Assembly (NCBI RefSeq): GCF_004564275.1
Contig: NZ_SPDV01000003.1
Coordinates: 1-64,000 of the forward strand
Direction: 5' to 3'
Origin: Sphingomonas parva (ex Maeng et al. 2020)
GTDB taxonomy: Bacteria > Pseudomonadota > Alphaproteobacteria > Sphingomonadales > Sphingomonadaceae
DNA: 64,000 nt
In this document: positions 34,063 through 43,523 of the stretch, piece after piece
Position numbering within the stretch: position 1 is the first letter of the stretch
Layout: every line of letters starts with the position of its first letter
Position numbers and translations under genes: made by a program
Notes under the pieces: model-generated
What the model was told of the DNA's origin: nothing
Seen by the model: only the letters and a program-made list of their open reading frames with translations
Database searches by the model: none

Positions 34063-36282
34063 GTGAAGCTTACCCTGCCGCGGCAGATCTGGGCTCCTAT
34101 CGCCTTGCTGGGGGCCGTCGGGGCCGGTGCGCTGTCCCTTGCGCCGGCCACCGCCCCCGCTGAGCCGCTGGGCGCCTCGCGTCATATCGAGGCGAGGCTC
34201 GAAAGCGAGACGGCCACGCCCGCGCCGGGGCAGCGTGTCCGGCTGGCCTTCATGCTCCGCGCGGAGCCGGGCTGGCATGGCTACTGGCTGAATCCGGGGG
34301 AGAGCGGTGCGCCCCCCTCGGTAGGGTGGAATCTCCCGCAAGGGGTGTCTGGGGGAGATCTGCGTCACCCCGCGCCGGAGACGCTCACCCTTGGCGGTCT
34401 CGTCAGCTACGTTCATGAAGGCTCCTACGCCCTGATGAGCGAGCTGCGCGTACCGCGCGACGCGCAGCCGGGGACGGCACTTCCCGTTACGGCCACCCTC
34501 AATCTGCTCGCCTGCTCGGATCAAGCTTGCGTACCCGAGACGAAGACGCTCAACCTCGAACTGACCATCAGTGACGGCAAGGTGCCGCCGCCGACGAGGC
34601 GCCGGTTCGACAGCCTCTCCGCGCGCATCCCGCGGCCCATTGCGGAGGAGGCGGAGGCGCGCGTGGCCGACGGTCAGCTGTTCGTGTCTCTGAAGCCGCC
34701 CCGGGGCATCGACCCGACCACGGTCCGGCTCTACGCACTGTCGAATGACCACTTCGAGCCGAGCGCCACGCAGACCGCCCGGGTTGAAGATGGCCAACTG
34801 GTCATCAGGGTTCCCACCAGGCTGAAGGATCCACCTGCCTCGTTGAAGGCGGTGCTCAGCAGCGGAGCGTCCAGCTTCGCCGTGAGCGCACGGCCTGGCT
34901 CCAGCCGTGCGCGTGCCGGGGCGGAGTCTCTTCCGGGCGGCCCCGCACCCTTTGCAGCCGTGGCCGACCCGGCGGCGGCCGATGCCCCGCCGTCCGGCCG
35001 ACCTGCGGCAGCGTCGCCCGATCGGCGACGAGTTGCGCCGGTCTCAAGCGCTGAGGGGCCGGCTTCTCCCACCCTCCTCATGGCCTTTCTCGGAGCGCTT
35101 CTCGGAGGTCTGATCCTCAACCTGATGCCATGCGTCTTTCCGATCCTCAGCCTCAAGGCACTCTCGATGGTACGGTCCGGACGTACGGAGTCTGCGGCAC
35201 GGACCGAGGCGCTCGCCTATGGCGCGGGTGCGGTTCTTGTGTGTCTCGCCCTGGGTGCAGGCCTGATCGCCCTAAGGGCGGCGGGGTCGCAGGTCGGCTG
35301 GGCTTTCCAGCTCCAGGATCCGCGCGTGATACTCGTGCTCGTCCTGCTCACCTTCGCCATCGGCCTCAACCTTGCCGGAATGTTCGAGCTGCGCAGCTTC
35401 GGCTTCGGGGAGCGACTTGCCGGGCGGAACGGTGCCGGCGGCGCCTTCTGGACCGGCGCCCTCGCCGCCTTCGTCGCAACGCCTTGCACGGGCCCCTTCA
35501 TGGGTGCGGCCCTCGGCGCGGCGCTCATGCTGCCGGCTGCAGGCGCCATGCTCGTGTTTGCGGGGCTCGGGATCGGTCTGGCGCTCCCGTTCCTTTTGGT
35601 TGGCTTCGTTCCGGCTGCCCGCAGGAGACTGCCTAAGCCAGGCGCCTGGATGAACACCTTCCGCCGGATTCTCGCTCTGCCGATGTTCCTCACAGCCCTC
35701 GCGCTTGCATGGGTGCTGGGACGCCAGAGCGGCGTCGAAGGCATGACCGTCGGCCTCGCTGCCACCCTGCTCCTCACCCTCGGTCTATGGTGGCTCGGCC
35801 ACCGGCAGACGCTCGGAGTTCGAAGGTCGTGGGCGCCCGCGCTTCCGCTGATGCTGGCCGCGTTCGCTGCCATCCTCGTAGTCCCCGCGGACCCGCCGGC
35901 GAGAGCTTCGTCGGGCAGCCGCGAGATCGGTCTGAAGGAGCCGTTCTCGCCGGCTCGTCTTGCGGAATTGCGCGCCCGAAGGGTGCCCGTCTTCGTCGAC
36001 TTCACCGCCGACTGGTGCCTCTCGTGCAAGGTGAACGAGAGGCTCGCAATCGATACGGAGCGTGTCCGAGGCGCATTCCAGCAGGCCGGAGTCGTGATCC
36101 TGGTCGGGGACTGGACCAACGGTGACCCGGCGATCACGCGCTTCCTGGCGGAGCACGGTCGAAACGGCATCCCCTACTACCTCTTCTTCGCGCCGGGGGA
36201 GCCCGGGAAGGAGCTGCCGCAGATCCTGACCCCGTCGCTCCTGGAGGAGGCGGCGCGGCGGGCCGGCGGAGCGGACAGCTGA
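34063..36282 (+). CDS. DsbD/ScsB-like transmembrane electron carrier
   Basis: A 739-aa inner-membrane protein that moves reducing power from cytoplasmic thioredoxin to periplasmic thiol proteins. Signal peptide about 1-33, then an N-terminal periplasmic domain (about 34-270) with a Cys pair in LLACSDQACVP, then a membrane domain of about eight helices with the redox cysteines in NLMPCVFPILS and FVATPCTGPFMG, then a C-terminal thioredoxin domain with ADWCLSCKVNE. The GTG start at 34063 has GGGAG upstream. The large N-terminal domain favours ScsB over classical DsbD. It is the last gene of the operon. Confidence 0.88.
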   Translation: MKLTLPRQIWAPIALLGAVGAGALSLAPATAPAEPLGASRHIEARLESETATPAPGQRVRLAFMLRAEPGWHGYWLNPGESGAPPSVGWNLPQGVSGGDLRHPAPETLTLGGLVSYVHEGSYALMSELRVPRDAQPGTALPVTATLNLLACSDQACVPETKTLNLELTISDGKVPPPTRRRFDSLSARIPRPIAEEAEARVADGQLFVSLKPPRGIDPTTVRLYALSNDHFEPSATQTARVEDGQLVIRVPTRLKDPPASLKAVLSSGASSFAVSARPGSSRARAGAESLPGGPAPFAAVADPAAADAPPSGRPAAASPDRRRVAPVSSAEGPASPTLLMAFLGALLGGLILNLMPCVFPILSLKALSMVRSGRTESAARTEALAYGAGAVLVCLALGAGLIALRAAGSQVGWAFQLQDPRVILVLVLLTFAIGLNLAGMFELRSFGFGERLAGRNGAGGAFWTGALAAFVATPCTGPFMGAALGAALMLPAAGAMLVFAGLGIGLALPFLLVGFVPAARRRLPKPGAWMNTFRRILALPMFLTALALAWVLGRQSGVEGMTVGLAATLLLTLGLWWLGHRQTLGVRRSWAPALPLMLAAFAAILVVPADPPARASSGSREIGLKEPFSPARLAELRARRVPVFVDFTADWCLSCKVNERLAIDTERVRGAFQQAGVVILVGDWTNGDPAITRFLAEHGRNGIPYYLFFAPGEPGKELPQILTPSLLEEAARRAGGADS

Positions 36283-36381
36283 CCGAAAGGCGGCAATCCA
36301 CCTGGGCCATAGCGGCGAGCGTCGGAATGAGGTGAGCAGCTCGCCCCATGCTCGCTTGCATCACGGGCGGGCTCGACGGCA

Positions 36382-37770
36382 CTACCGGCATGACGCGGTC
36401 GGAACCGCGGCAGTGTCTTCGCGAAGGGGCGCGCTCCGACCTGCGGTACCGGCTTCCCAAAGGTTGAGCAGCGCAGCAGCTAAGGCGAACACCGCTCCGG
36501 CGGCGAGCCCAATCGTCGTTGGAGCTGCGCTCGGCGAGGCTGTGAAGATGGCGGACATCATCAGCGTGCCCGAGATCTGGCCGGTCAGCCGTGCGGTGCT
36601 CTGCAGGCCACCGGCTGCGGCCGAACGCTCAGGTGGCGCCGCGAAGAACATTGCGCGGTTGTTCGCCAGTTGGAACAGCCCGAACCCTATGCCGCAGATT
36701 GACGCGCCGGCTACGAGATGCGCCACCCTACCGTGCGTCGGCAGGACTGCGGACAACAACAGGCCGCCAGCCAGGATGGCCCCTCCGATCCCGCATTGCA
36801 CCGAGTTTCCGAGGCCGCGCAGCAGCCGAGTGGCCACCGTGCTCGTCACCGCCACGGAGACTGGCCAAGTGGTGAGGACGAGACCGGTGACAAGGGGTCC
36901 CCGGGTCAATTGCATCTGCAGATAGAAGGGAAGCGCCACCATACCGATCGACTGCGCCGTGAAGCAGCAGATCGAAGCAGCCACCGAAACGCGGAAACGG
37001 TGCACGGCCAACAGGTCGAGCGGCACCAGCGGTGCTTCCTGGCGAGCACCGCGACGGGCGAGTAGCACGAAGCAGGCACCCGCGGCGATGCCGGCGGCGA
37101 CGGATGCGACGAGGTGCGTCGCGGCCGAGCTCGCTACCACGACCAGGAGCGTCACCGCCAACCCGTAGAGTGCGATGCTAGCCGGATCGGCGGAGTGCTT
37201 CGTCGGCGCCACCGGCGGCAAGGCTCGGCTCGCGAGCAGGGCCACTGCACCTACCGGCAGGCTGGCGAGGAAAAGCCAGTGCCAGGAAGCCACCGAGAGT
37301 ATGAGGCCACCAATCAGCGGCCCGGCGGCGGAGCACAGCGCCACCGTCAGCGCGTTCCACGAGATGGAGGCGCCCAACCGCCCGGTTCCAAGGGCAGCCC
37401 GCAGCAGCGCAATCCCCAGCGCCATGATCGCGGCCCCCCCGAGCCCCTGGAGGAAACGGGCCGCGATCAACAGCGGCAACGAGGGTGCGAGCGCGCAAAG
37501 GAGGGAGGCGCCGCAGAACAGCACGATGCCGCCTACAAACAGCCTGCGGAAGCCAAAGCGTTCCGCCAGGTGGGCGCTGGGGAGAAGACCCATGACCAGC
37601 GCGAGCTGATAGGCGGTGACGACGAGGATCGTGTCAGCTGGCGACGAATCGAAGCGCGCGGCGAGAAGCGGGAGCGCGACATTGACGATCCCGGCATCGA
37701 GCACGGCCGCCGCCATCGCGGTCAGCACCGCGAGTGCAGATAGGCGCTCCCGCACACCCAGGCCCTTCAT
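36382..37770 (-). CDS. MFS transporter, DHA2-like multidrug family
   Basis: A 462-aa membrane protein with about 14 hydrophobic segments. The DHA2-type features are LDAGIVNVALPLLAARF in helix 1, the HLAERFGFRRLFVGG loop and RFLQGLGGAAIMALG in helix 4. It is probably a proton-driven exporter of drugs or metabolites. ATG 37770 overlaps the stop of the cupin gene (ATGA), so the two are coupled. A start at 37788 is possible. The divergent LysR gene at 38440 is the likely regulator. Confidence 0.87.
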   Translation of the reverse strand: MKGLGVRERLSALAVLTAMAAAVLDAGIVNVALPLLAARFDSSPADTILVVTAYQLALVMGLLPSAHLAERFGFRRLFVGGIVLFCGASLLCALAPSLPLLIAARFLQGLGGAAIMALGIALLRAALGTGRLGASISWNALTVALCSAAGPLIGGLILSVASWHWLFLASLPVGAVALLASRALPPVAPTKHSADPASIALYGLAVTLLVVVASSAATHLVASVAAGIAAGACFVLLARRGARQEAPLVPLDLLAVHRFRVSVAASICCFTAQSIGMVALPFYLQMQLTRGPLVTGLVLTTWPVSVAVTSTVATRLLRGLGNSVQCGIGGAILAGGLLLSAVLPTHGRVAHLVAGASICGIGFGLFQLANNRAMFFAAPPERSAAAGGLQSTARLTGQISGTLMMSAIFTASPSAAPTTIGLAAGAVFALAAALLNLWEAGTAGRSAPLREDTAAVPTASCR

Positions 37771-38312
37771 CTTGCGGGCTCCATCCACCCACCGTCCCGC
37801 TCGACGAAACGTGTCAGTTTGTGCTCCACCTGATCCTCGTGGCGCAGATCGCGCTCCGTGAAGCGGAATAGGGTCGCCGTTTCGCTGGTGCAGCGCGTGT
37901 CGTGAATGTCACCGGGCAAGTATGCCCGTGCTTCCCCGGGGCGCAGCACGTGCGTGCCGCGGCGGACCAGTCGAGCAGCTCCCTGCTCGTTCATCACCTT
38001 GCCATAGCTGCCGACCTCGAGCTCGCCCGACTGCACCGCGTAGACGACCCAGGCGCGGCCATGATCGTGCGGCGGGCGGTACAGGCCCCGCTGCTCGGTG
38101 TGAGCGAGCAGCATGAAGCCGTTCGAGGTATCACGATGGAGTTCTCGCGACGCTGGCTGCTCTGCGCGCAGAGCCGACAGCCAGTCCTCAGCGGGGTCCG
38201 CGAGCGTAAGTTCGGCCAGCAGCTGCCGACAACTCGCCACCAAGTCGGTGCTGATCGGCCCCCATTCGGTTTGCACGGCAGAGATGAACCTGTGGACCGC
38301 AGTCGTAGCCAT
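37767..38312 (-). CDS. Cupin-fold protein (cysteine-dioxygenase-like)
   Basis: A 181-aa soluble protein with a cupin core. The first metal motif is RPPHDHGRAWVVYAVQSGELEVGSYG (His-x-His ... Glu) and the second is PGDIHDTRC. The pattern is close to the cysteine-dioxygenase-like/heat-shock cupins. The substrate is unknown. ATG 38312 has GGAG 8 nt upstream. It lies divergent to the LysR gene with a dyad between them and is coupled to the MFS gene, so it may degrade or modify the compound the MFS exports. Confidence 0.78.
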   Translation of the reverse strand: MATTAVHRFISAVQTEWGPISTDLVASCRQLLAELTLADPAEDWLSALRAEQPASRELHRDTSNGFMLLAHTEQRGLYRPPHDHGRAWVVYAVQSGELEVGSYGKVMNEQGAARLVRRGTHVLRPGEARAYLPGDIHDTRCTSETATLFRFTERDLRHEDQVEHKLTRFVERDGGWMEPAR

Positions 38313-38379
38313 GTTCGGTTCTCCAGATCGTTGGAGTCCGGGATACGCATGCTCCGGGAATGGCGGAAGACGCAGCGAT

Positions 38380-38396
38380 CGCAAGGTATCATTGCG
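38380..38396. promoter_or_regulatory. Putative LysR binding site
   Basis: Dyad CGCAA-N7-TTGCG between the divergent cupin/MFS operon and the lysR gene, fitting the usual LysR T-N11-A-type palindrome and position. Confidence 0.5.
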
Positions 38397-38439
38397 TTTG
38401 ACGCTAGGTCACGGGCATGCTGTGCGCTAAAGTGGCGAC

Positions 38440-39327
38440 ATGTCCGTCCCGGATCTCAATCTCCTGCACACGCTGGACGTCCTGCTATCCGAGGGCAGCG
38501 TCGTGAGCGCCGCCCGCAAGCTCAGGCTCAGCCCTTCAGCCATGAGTCGGGCCTTGGCGCGCCTCAGGATTGTGACCGGCGATGAACTGCTGGTGCGCGC
38601 GGGGCGCGGGCTCGTTCCTACGCCTCGAGCGAGCGAGATGCGGGAGAAGGTGCGCCTGTTGGTCGAGGATGCCCAAGCCCTGCTGCGTCCGTCCAGCGGA
38701 CTGAACCTGTCGGCGTTGGCGCGAGCCTTCACCCTGCGCACGAGCGACGGGATCATCGAGACGTTCGGCCCTTCGCTGGTAAGGCGCGTGCACGAGGAGG
38801 CACCGGGCGTGGAACTACGGTTCGTCCGAAAGCTCGACAAGAACAGCCGGGGGCTGCGCGACGGCACCATCGACCTGGAGACGGGCGTTGTGGACGAAGC
38901 CATCGGCCCCGAGATCCGGAGCCGAGCGCTCTTCGTCGACCGGTATGTCGGAGTGGTCCACGCCGATCATCCGCTGTCGCGCGCGCCGGTGACAGCGGTC
39001 GATTATGCGAGCTGGAGCCATGTCGTCGCGTGGCGCGAGGGGATGAATCTTGGAGACATTGACCGAATTCTTGGCGAGTTGAGCTTGTCTCGGACGATCA
39101 TGACGACGGTCGATGGGTTTTCGGCCGCTTTGGCACTTGCTCGCGGATCGGACCTGATAGCGACCGTGCCCGAGAAGCACACCCGTGCCCTTCGAGGGGG
39201 AATGCACACCTTTTCCATTCCGTTTCCCCTTCGGGAGTTCACCGTATCGCTGCTTTGGCATCCCCGGCTCGATGGCGATCAGGGGCATCGCTGGCTTCGC
39301 GAGGTCGTCCGTGATGCATGCGCCTGA
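38440..39327 (+). CDS. LysR-family transcriptional regulator
   Basis: A 295-aa regulator. N-terminal winged HTH (about 6-65: LNLLHTLDVLLSEGSVVSAARKLRLSPSAMSRALARL) followed by the periplasmic-binding-protein-like effector domain (about 90-290). The LLHTLDVLL start and AMSRALARLR recognition helix fit the NodD/PcpR/Nac-like branch. Divergent transcription from the cupin-MFS pair, with a dyad in the 127-bp gap, suggests it controls that pair and itself. The effector is unknown. Confidence 0.92.
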   Translation: MSVPDLNLLHTLDVLLSEGSVVSAARKLRLSPSAMSRALARLRIVTGDELLVRAGRGLVPTPRASEMREKVRLLVEDAQALLRPSSGLNLSALARAFTLRTSDGIIETFGPSLVRRVHEEAPGVELRFVRKLDKNSRGLRDGTIDLETGVVDEAIGPEIRSRALFVDRYVGVVHADHPLSRAPVTAVDYASWSHVVAWREGMNLGDIDRILGELSLSRTIMTTVDGFSAALALARGSDLIATVPEKHTRALRGGMHTFSIPFPLREFTVSLLWHPRLDGDQGHRWLREVVRDACA

Positions 39328-39531
39328 TGAACGCTGCCCGGACCAGCAGCTTGCGTATTACGTGTGCAGGCTCGCCATGCAGCCTTGATCGGCGCGGTGG
39401 TTCGCTCCCCAAGGCTCGGGCCCGTGCCCCGCCTTGAGGCCTGATGATCAGACCTGCGGCAATGCAGCGGTGTGAATGCGAAGCGGCCAAGGCGTGCGGC
39501 GGCGCGCTGAGACGCCTCTGCGACGATGCCG

Positions 39532-40938
39532 TCAGAGATCGTCCGCGTCGCCGAGGTTGTCTCTATGCTCCGGGACCGGCGGCTCGTTGGTTTCGAGGTA
39601 CGCGCGCATCTCTTCCCAGCCGGGCTGGTTGATGAGTTCGGGATGTTCCTTCGCGAGATCGCGCATGATCGCGTCGACGCCGGCGGCGTTCGGCGTATCG
39701 GGCGCCGTCGGCCTCGCAACCGTCCGCATGGCGGGCCCGACCCTTGGGGGCTTCGGAGGCATCGAAGGAGCCTTTCCCGTCCTTGCCTCCTCGAGAAGCG
39801 CATTCCTGATCCGTCCGAGCGAAGCTTGTCGAGCGGCGACCGCCGGCGAGTACGCTCCTCCGCTGCCGAACCGCTCCGCGAGCAGCTCGAGGAAGGAGGT
39901 GTGGTCGAGCGGCTCGCTGAATACCTGGCCCTCTCCCACATGGGGCGAGACCAGCAGGGCGGGCACCCGCGGACCCATCGTCGCAAGGGTCACGTCGCCG
40001 ATCGTGGTAGGGAGCGCCGGGGGAGGGACGTGGTCGAAGAAGCCCCCATGCTCATCGTAGGTAACGATCATGAGCGTCTTCTGCCACCGGGCGGGATTGC
40101 TCGTGATGATCCCGTAGATCTCTCGAAGGAAATCCTGCCCCTTGAAGATCGGAGCCGGCGGATGGTCATCGTTAGGGTCGGACATCGGGGCGTCCGCGTA
40201 TTCCGGTTCGATGAAGATCACCGACGGCATCTCCGCCGCGTTCTTCCAGTTATCCCTGAACTTGGAGAAACGCCGGAACGGGCCGTTACCCAGGCCGAGG
40301 GACTTGACGACGCGCAGAGACCAGCGCCGCATCATGATGAAGAATGGGGCGTAGCCACCTGACACGTAGACGCGCCAGGACACGTTCCTCTCCTCCAGCC
40401 AGTCGTACACCAGCTTCTGTGAGGGCAGCCCGGTCACATTGTCCACGACGAGGCTCTCGCCGGCCATCGCCATCAGGCGATTGGCCTGCGTCCCGAGCGG
40501 CAGCGAGGTGAACCACCGATCGCACACGCAGAAGTTGCGCGCGAGAAAGTCGTACGATGGCACGTCCTTGGCGTCGTAGTAGCCCATGACGAGCCCCGGA
40601 TCGGGCGCCTTCGGATGCGCCTTCAGGTAGGTCTCGACGAAGCCGCCCATCTTCGGAGGGCCGGGCCCGGCCGGCGCCGTGTTGATCTGCCGATCGATGG
40701 TTTCGCGGCCATGCGGAGGATCGTGCCGGATTTCCTGAGCCCCCGAGATCTTCTTGATGGGATACTGCCTCCCGCCCACCACGTTGGTGTAGGAGGCCTT
40801 CCAGCTCTCATCGGAGCGCAGGCCGTCCACGGGTAGCTTCCCCGCCGTCTCGTCCAGGCTGAGGTAGCCGAGCATGTGGTCGAAGGACCGGTTCTCGAGC
40901 ATGACGAAGACAATATGGTCGATGTCCTTCAGCGCCAC
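39532..40938 (-). CDS. Phospholipase C/acid phosphatase-type phosphoesterase
   Basis: A 468-aa protein of the phosphoesterase family (PF04185) that includes bacterial phospholipase C and AcpA. The N-terminal catalytic block is HIVFVMLENRSFDHMLGYL, and the distal metal block is IVTYDEHGGFFDHVPPP, followed by RVPALLVSPHV and LDHTSFLELLAERF. Most relatives are exported by Tat or Sec, but no signal peptide is seen here and the protein starts directly at the catalytic strand, so it may act in the cytoplasm. The Pro-rich C-terminal tail (about 395-468) is of unknown role. It appears to be a single-gene unit. Confidence 0.87.
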   Translation of the reverse strand: MALKDIDHIVFVMLENRSFDHMLGYLSLDETAGKLPVDGLRSDESWKASYTNVVGGRQYPIKKISGAQEIRHDPPHGRETIDRQINTAPAGPGPPKMGGFVETYLKAHPKAPDPGLVMGYYDAKDVPSYDFLARNFCVCDRWFTSLPLGTQANRLMAMAGESLVVDNVTGLPSQKLVYDWLEERNVSWRVYVSGGYAPFFIMMRRWSLRVVKSLGLGNGPFRRFSKFRDNWKNAAEMPSVIFIEPEYADAPMSDPNDDHPPAPIFKGQDFLREIYGIITSNPARWQKTLMIVTYDEHGGFFDHVPPPALPTTIGDVTLATMGPRVPALLVSPHVGEGQVFSEPLDHTSFLELLAERFGSGGAYSPAVAARQASLGRIRNALLEEARTGKAPSMPPKPPRVGPAMRTVARPTAPDTPNAAGVDAIMRDLAKEHPELINQPGWEEMRAYLETNEPPVPEHRDNLGDADDL

Positions 40939-41084
40939 AGAACCCCCTTACCGAACGTTGTCGTTCGACTCTGCCCACCAGCCGCGATCGGCGATTTGCG
41001 CCCCCGCGACGTGCGGGCAGCCGGCTGCTCGACGGTAGTAGAATTGCCTGCCTGGATCGGCAAGTGGTGCAAGTTGCGTCTTCC

Positions 41085-41774
41085 TTAGAAGCCGAGCAGG
41101 TTCTTCGCCGCCGCCATGTTCGGAGCGAAGGACATGTTCACTCGGGTGAAATCGGAGGCGATGTCCGCCTTCAGGACCCTTCGTTCACTCAGATACTCCT
41201 TCGTGTTCGACGACAGCATCACCGCTGTGGCGGGCATCCCCGCTGCGCGGACTTTCGTGATAGCCTCGAGGTAGGTCTCGAACACGACGCAGTCCTTGAC
41301 CTCTCTGCCCTGCCTTGCCGGAGTGATGTTCCGGTTCACCCGGTCCATTGCCCGTGCCAGAGCGTCGCCCGACCCGGGGGCCGAGGTGGCAGCCGCGAGC
41401 CAGCGGCCGACAACCGCGCGGGCGGGAGCCACCTGCATGTCGAGATGAACCAGGCTGATCGGGACCGCCGGCAGAAAGAGGTTGTGGATCTCGTTCACGC
41501 GCTCGACCTGCTCTCGTAGGGCCTTCAGGGCGTTCACCGCCTGGGTCTGGATGGTCAGATCAAGCGTCCCGAATTCGAGTCTCACCTGCTCGGCCACGAG
41601 GCAGACCAGGTCTCCCGCCTCGATGCGCGCGACGAGATCGATGGAGGCCCTCCGCTCGTTCGGGCGGGCGTCCTCGCGGGTAGGGTCCCGCATGATGTCG
41701 AGCAGAGAGCAGGTGTCGATGCAGAGCACCGGAACCCCACGCGCGGCGATCTCGGCGGCGTCGAAGGAGCGCAC
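41085..41774 (-). CDS. PIN-domain ribonuclease-like protein (DUF4935 type)
   Basis: A 229-aa protein. A PIN-like acidic pocket is indicated by Asp20 in VLCIDTCSLLDIMRD, Glu in AEQVRLEFG, the KDCVVFETYLE segment, and SSNTKEYLS where PIN domains have a final S/T-N-x-(D/E). DUF4935 PIN domains are putative RNA nucleases found in toxin-antitoxin and defence settings. The GTG at 41774 follows the partner gene's stop by 2 nt, so the pair is co-translated. The longer frame (to 41861) runs through the partner gene and is basic and antisense-like. Confidence 0.72.
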   Translation of the reverse strand: MRSFDAAEIAARGVPVLCIDTCSLLDIMRDPTREDARPNERRASIDLVARIEAGDLVCLVAEQVRLEFGTLDLTIQTQAVNALKALREQVERVNEIHNLFLPAVPISLVHLDMQVAPARAVVGRWLAAATSAPGSGDALARAMDRVNRNITPARQGREVKDCVVFETYLEAITKVRAAGMPATAVMLSSNTKEYLSERRVLKADIASDFTRVNMSFAPNMAAAKNLLGF

Positions 41775-41776
41775 GT

Positions 41777-42433
41777 TCAGCGGGTCTCTTCTTCCCGGGA
41801 CAGGAGCGCGAGGCCTCGCTCGAACTGGGCTACGAGGTGATGCGACGAATCCTCGTCCCAACCCTCCACCTCGTGAAGCCAGCGGCCGAGCCGATCGGAT
41901 CCGATCTGCCCACGGCAGCGATGCACGGCGATGATGAAGTCGAACCAGCGCCGCTCATCGAGCGGGTGACTTGCTCCGCTGGACTTGTTTGCCGCGGCCG
42001 AGAAGCGGCGGAGCGCGGCGGCTGCCTCGGGCGGGAGCCAGTCGTCCAGGCTCTGGATCGCGGCTGTGAGGCCGACGCCGAAACCGAACCTGCGTGCAAC
42101 CGGTCGGGCTACAGCGTTCGCGAAGTCGTCGAGAACGGCATTGTACTGGGAGATCGTAAATTGGCCCATGGCCACTGGCGTCACGTTTGGAACGTAGTAT
42201 CCGCCGTCCTGAGGCCACAGGACGAGCCGCGCAGCCGGAACTCTCTCATCCGCGGCCCGCTGGAATATGAGGACTCCGCGCTGGCCCAGCGCGTTCTGCC
42301 CGGCCTTCTCCGAGCCGACTGGATCGAAGCTCCAGGGCGGCTCGGCACCGTGAACCATTGCGGCGGCGAATGCCTCCCGCTGGGCGGGATCTCCGCTCAG
42401 CACCATGTCCCTGAAGACCTCTATCCCACTCAT
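41777..42433 (-). CDS. Unknown 218-aa protein paired with the PIN nuclease
   Basis: The family is not recognised. Features seen are VLIFQRAADERVPAARLVLWPQDGGYYVPNV, AVARPVARRFGFGVGL and a C-terminal region rich in Trp, Arg and Asp (DERRWFDFIIAVHRC). No signal peptide or membrane helix. ATG 42433 has GGAG about 8 nt upstream; ATG 42442 sits on that site. Tight coupling (2 nt) to the PIN gene suggests an antitoxin, adaptor or target-recognition partner. That is inference. Confidence 0.6.
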   Translation of the reverse strand: MSGIEVFRDMVLSGDPAQREAFAAAMVHGAEPPWSFDPVGSEKAGQNALGQRGVLIFQRAADERVPAARLVLWPQDGGYYVPNVTPVAMGQFTISQYNAVLDDFANAVARPVARRFGFGVGLTAAIQSLDDWLPPEAAAALRRFSAAANKSSGASHPLDERRWFDFIIAVHRCRGQIGSDRLGRWLHEVEGWDEDSSHHLVAQFERGLALLSREEETR

Positions 42434-42695
42434 CTCACGCATCTCCTCGTGGACGCATTGCGCACCGAGCTGGGTTCGAGGCAACAGGGAAGGAGGGAAA
42501 GCGAGCCTCGAACGGCGGGACCGACCGAGCAATGCGCGGCGCCCAGCGGATCTGCCGGAGCTCCGCATCCCCCTTGGTCGGCGTCAGACCATGTTCCCGA
42601 GCTCTGCGCCCACGAGCCCGAGGATGGCAACGTCGTTGCAGTCGATCCCCCGATGTGTATCGGCCCCGGTTCGGGCGTCCTGTGCGGAGCATAAT

Positions 42696-43376
42696 GTGAA
42701 GCGATCGATACGTCGGATCCATGTCCCACTTCTCGCGCCGGAGGCGATCAAGCCCCATCTGGTCAGCCCCAAACAATATGCTCCCGGTCGCTCGACGGCG
42801 CTGGTCACGCAGAGCTGGTTTTCGGCAAACGGCCTTCCGCCGAGGCTTCGTGCGATTCTCGAGCAGGCCCCCGAATGGTCGGGAGTGCAGATGCTGGACG
42901 CATGGCTCGAGCGCCAGGTGGATCTCGAGGACGGAATGGCGTCACCGAGCCGTTGCGACGCGCTGGCTATCTGCTCGTTGCGCGAGGAACTCGGGGTGCT
43001 GACGGTCGAGGCGAAGCTCCATGAGAGTTTCGACTGGACGATCAACGCGCGCCTGGCTCGAGGGTTGAGCGTCGGCGAGACCACCCGTACGCGCCGCCTC
43101 CTGGAGCGCCTGCGCCTGCCTCCCGAGGGCTCCGGCCACCTGCGCTACCAGCTTCTTCATCGAGTTCTGTGCGCCGTGCTGGAGGCGAAGCGCTACCGCG
43201 CCCGTCATGCTGCGATGCTGGTCCAGAGCTTCAGTGCGAAGGCCAGCAGGTTCTCCGAATTCCACGACCTCGCGGTCGCGATGGGCTACGGCACCGTCAA
43301 TCAGGATCGGATCAGCGGTCCGATCGTCATCGAGGGTGTCGGGCTGCGCATCGGCTGGGTCTCCGACCCGGCCTGA
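42696..43376 (+). CDS. DUF6946-like protein
   Basis: A 226-aa soluble protein. The N-terminus (IRRIHVPLLAPEAIKPHL), the middle block (RCDALAICSLREELGVLTVEAKLHESFD) and the family's tract of Arg/Leu-rich helices (LLERLRLPPEG, YQLLHRVLCAVLEAKRY) resemble DUF6946. The GVLTVEAKLHESF stretch recalls PD-(D/E)xK nuclease cores (E-x-K), but this is only a resemblance. The GTG start at 42696 has GGAG 6 nt upstream. It is divergent from the PIN pair, so it may belong to the same accessory module. Confidence 0.6.
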   Translation: MKRSIRRIHVPLLAPEAIKPHLVSPKQYAPGRSTALVTQSWFSANGLPPRLRAILEQAPEWSGVQMLDAWLERQVDLEDGMASPSRCDALAICSLREELGVLTVEAKLHESFDWTINARLARGLSVGETTRTRRLLERLRLPPEGSGHLRYQLLHRVLCAVLEAKRYRARHAAMLVQSFSAKASRFSEFHDLAVAMGYGTVNQDRISGPIVIEGVGLRIGWVSDPA

Positions 43377-43523
43377 TGGGTCCGGGGCCGTGCCGGGGCC
43401 GTCGGCAACTGACACACAGCGTCGTTTCACAATGGACGTTGGAGACATGCTTTGCGGCGGCACTGGAATTGATCTTCCGGTGTTGTTACGGCCGCCAATC
43501 TCTCAAGATCGGCGGAGCGCATA

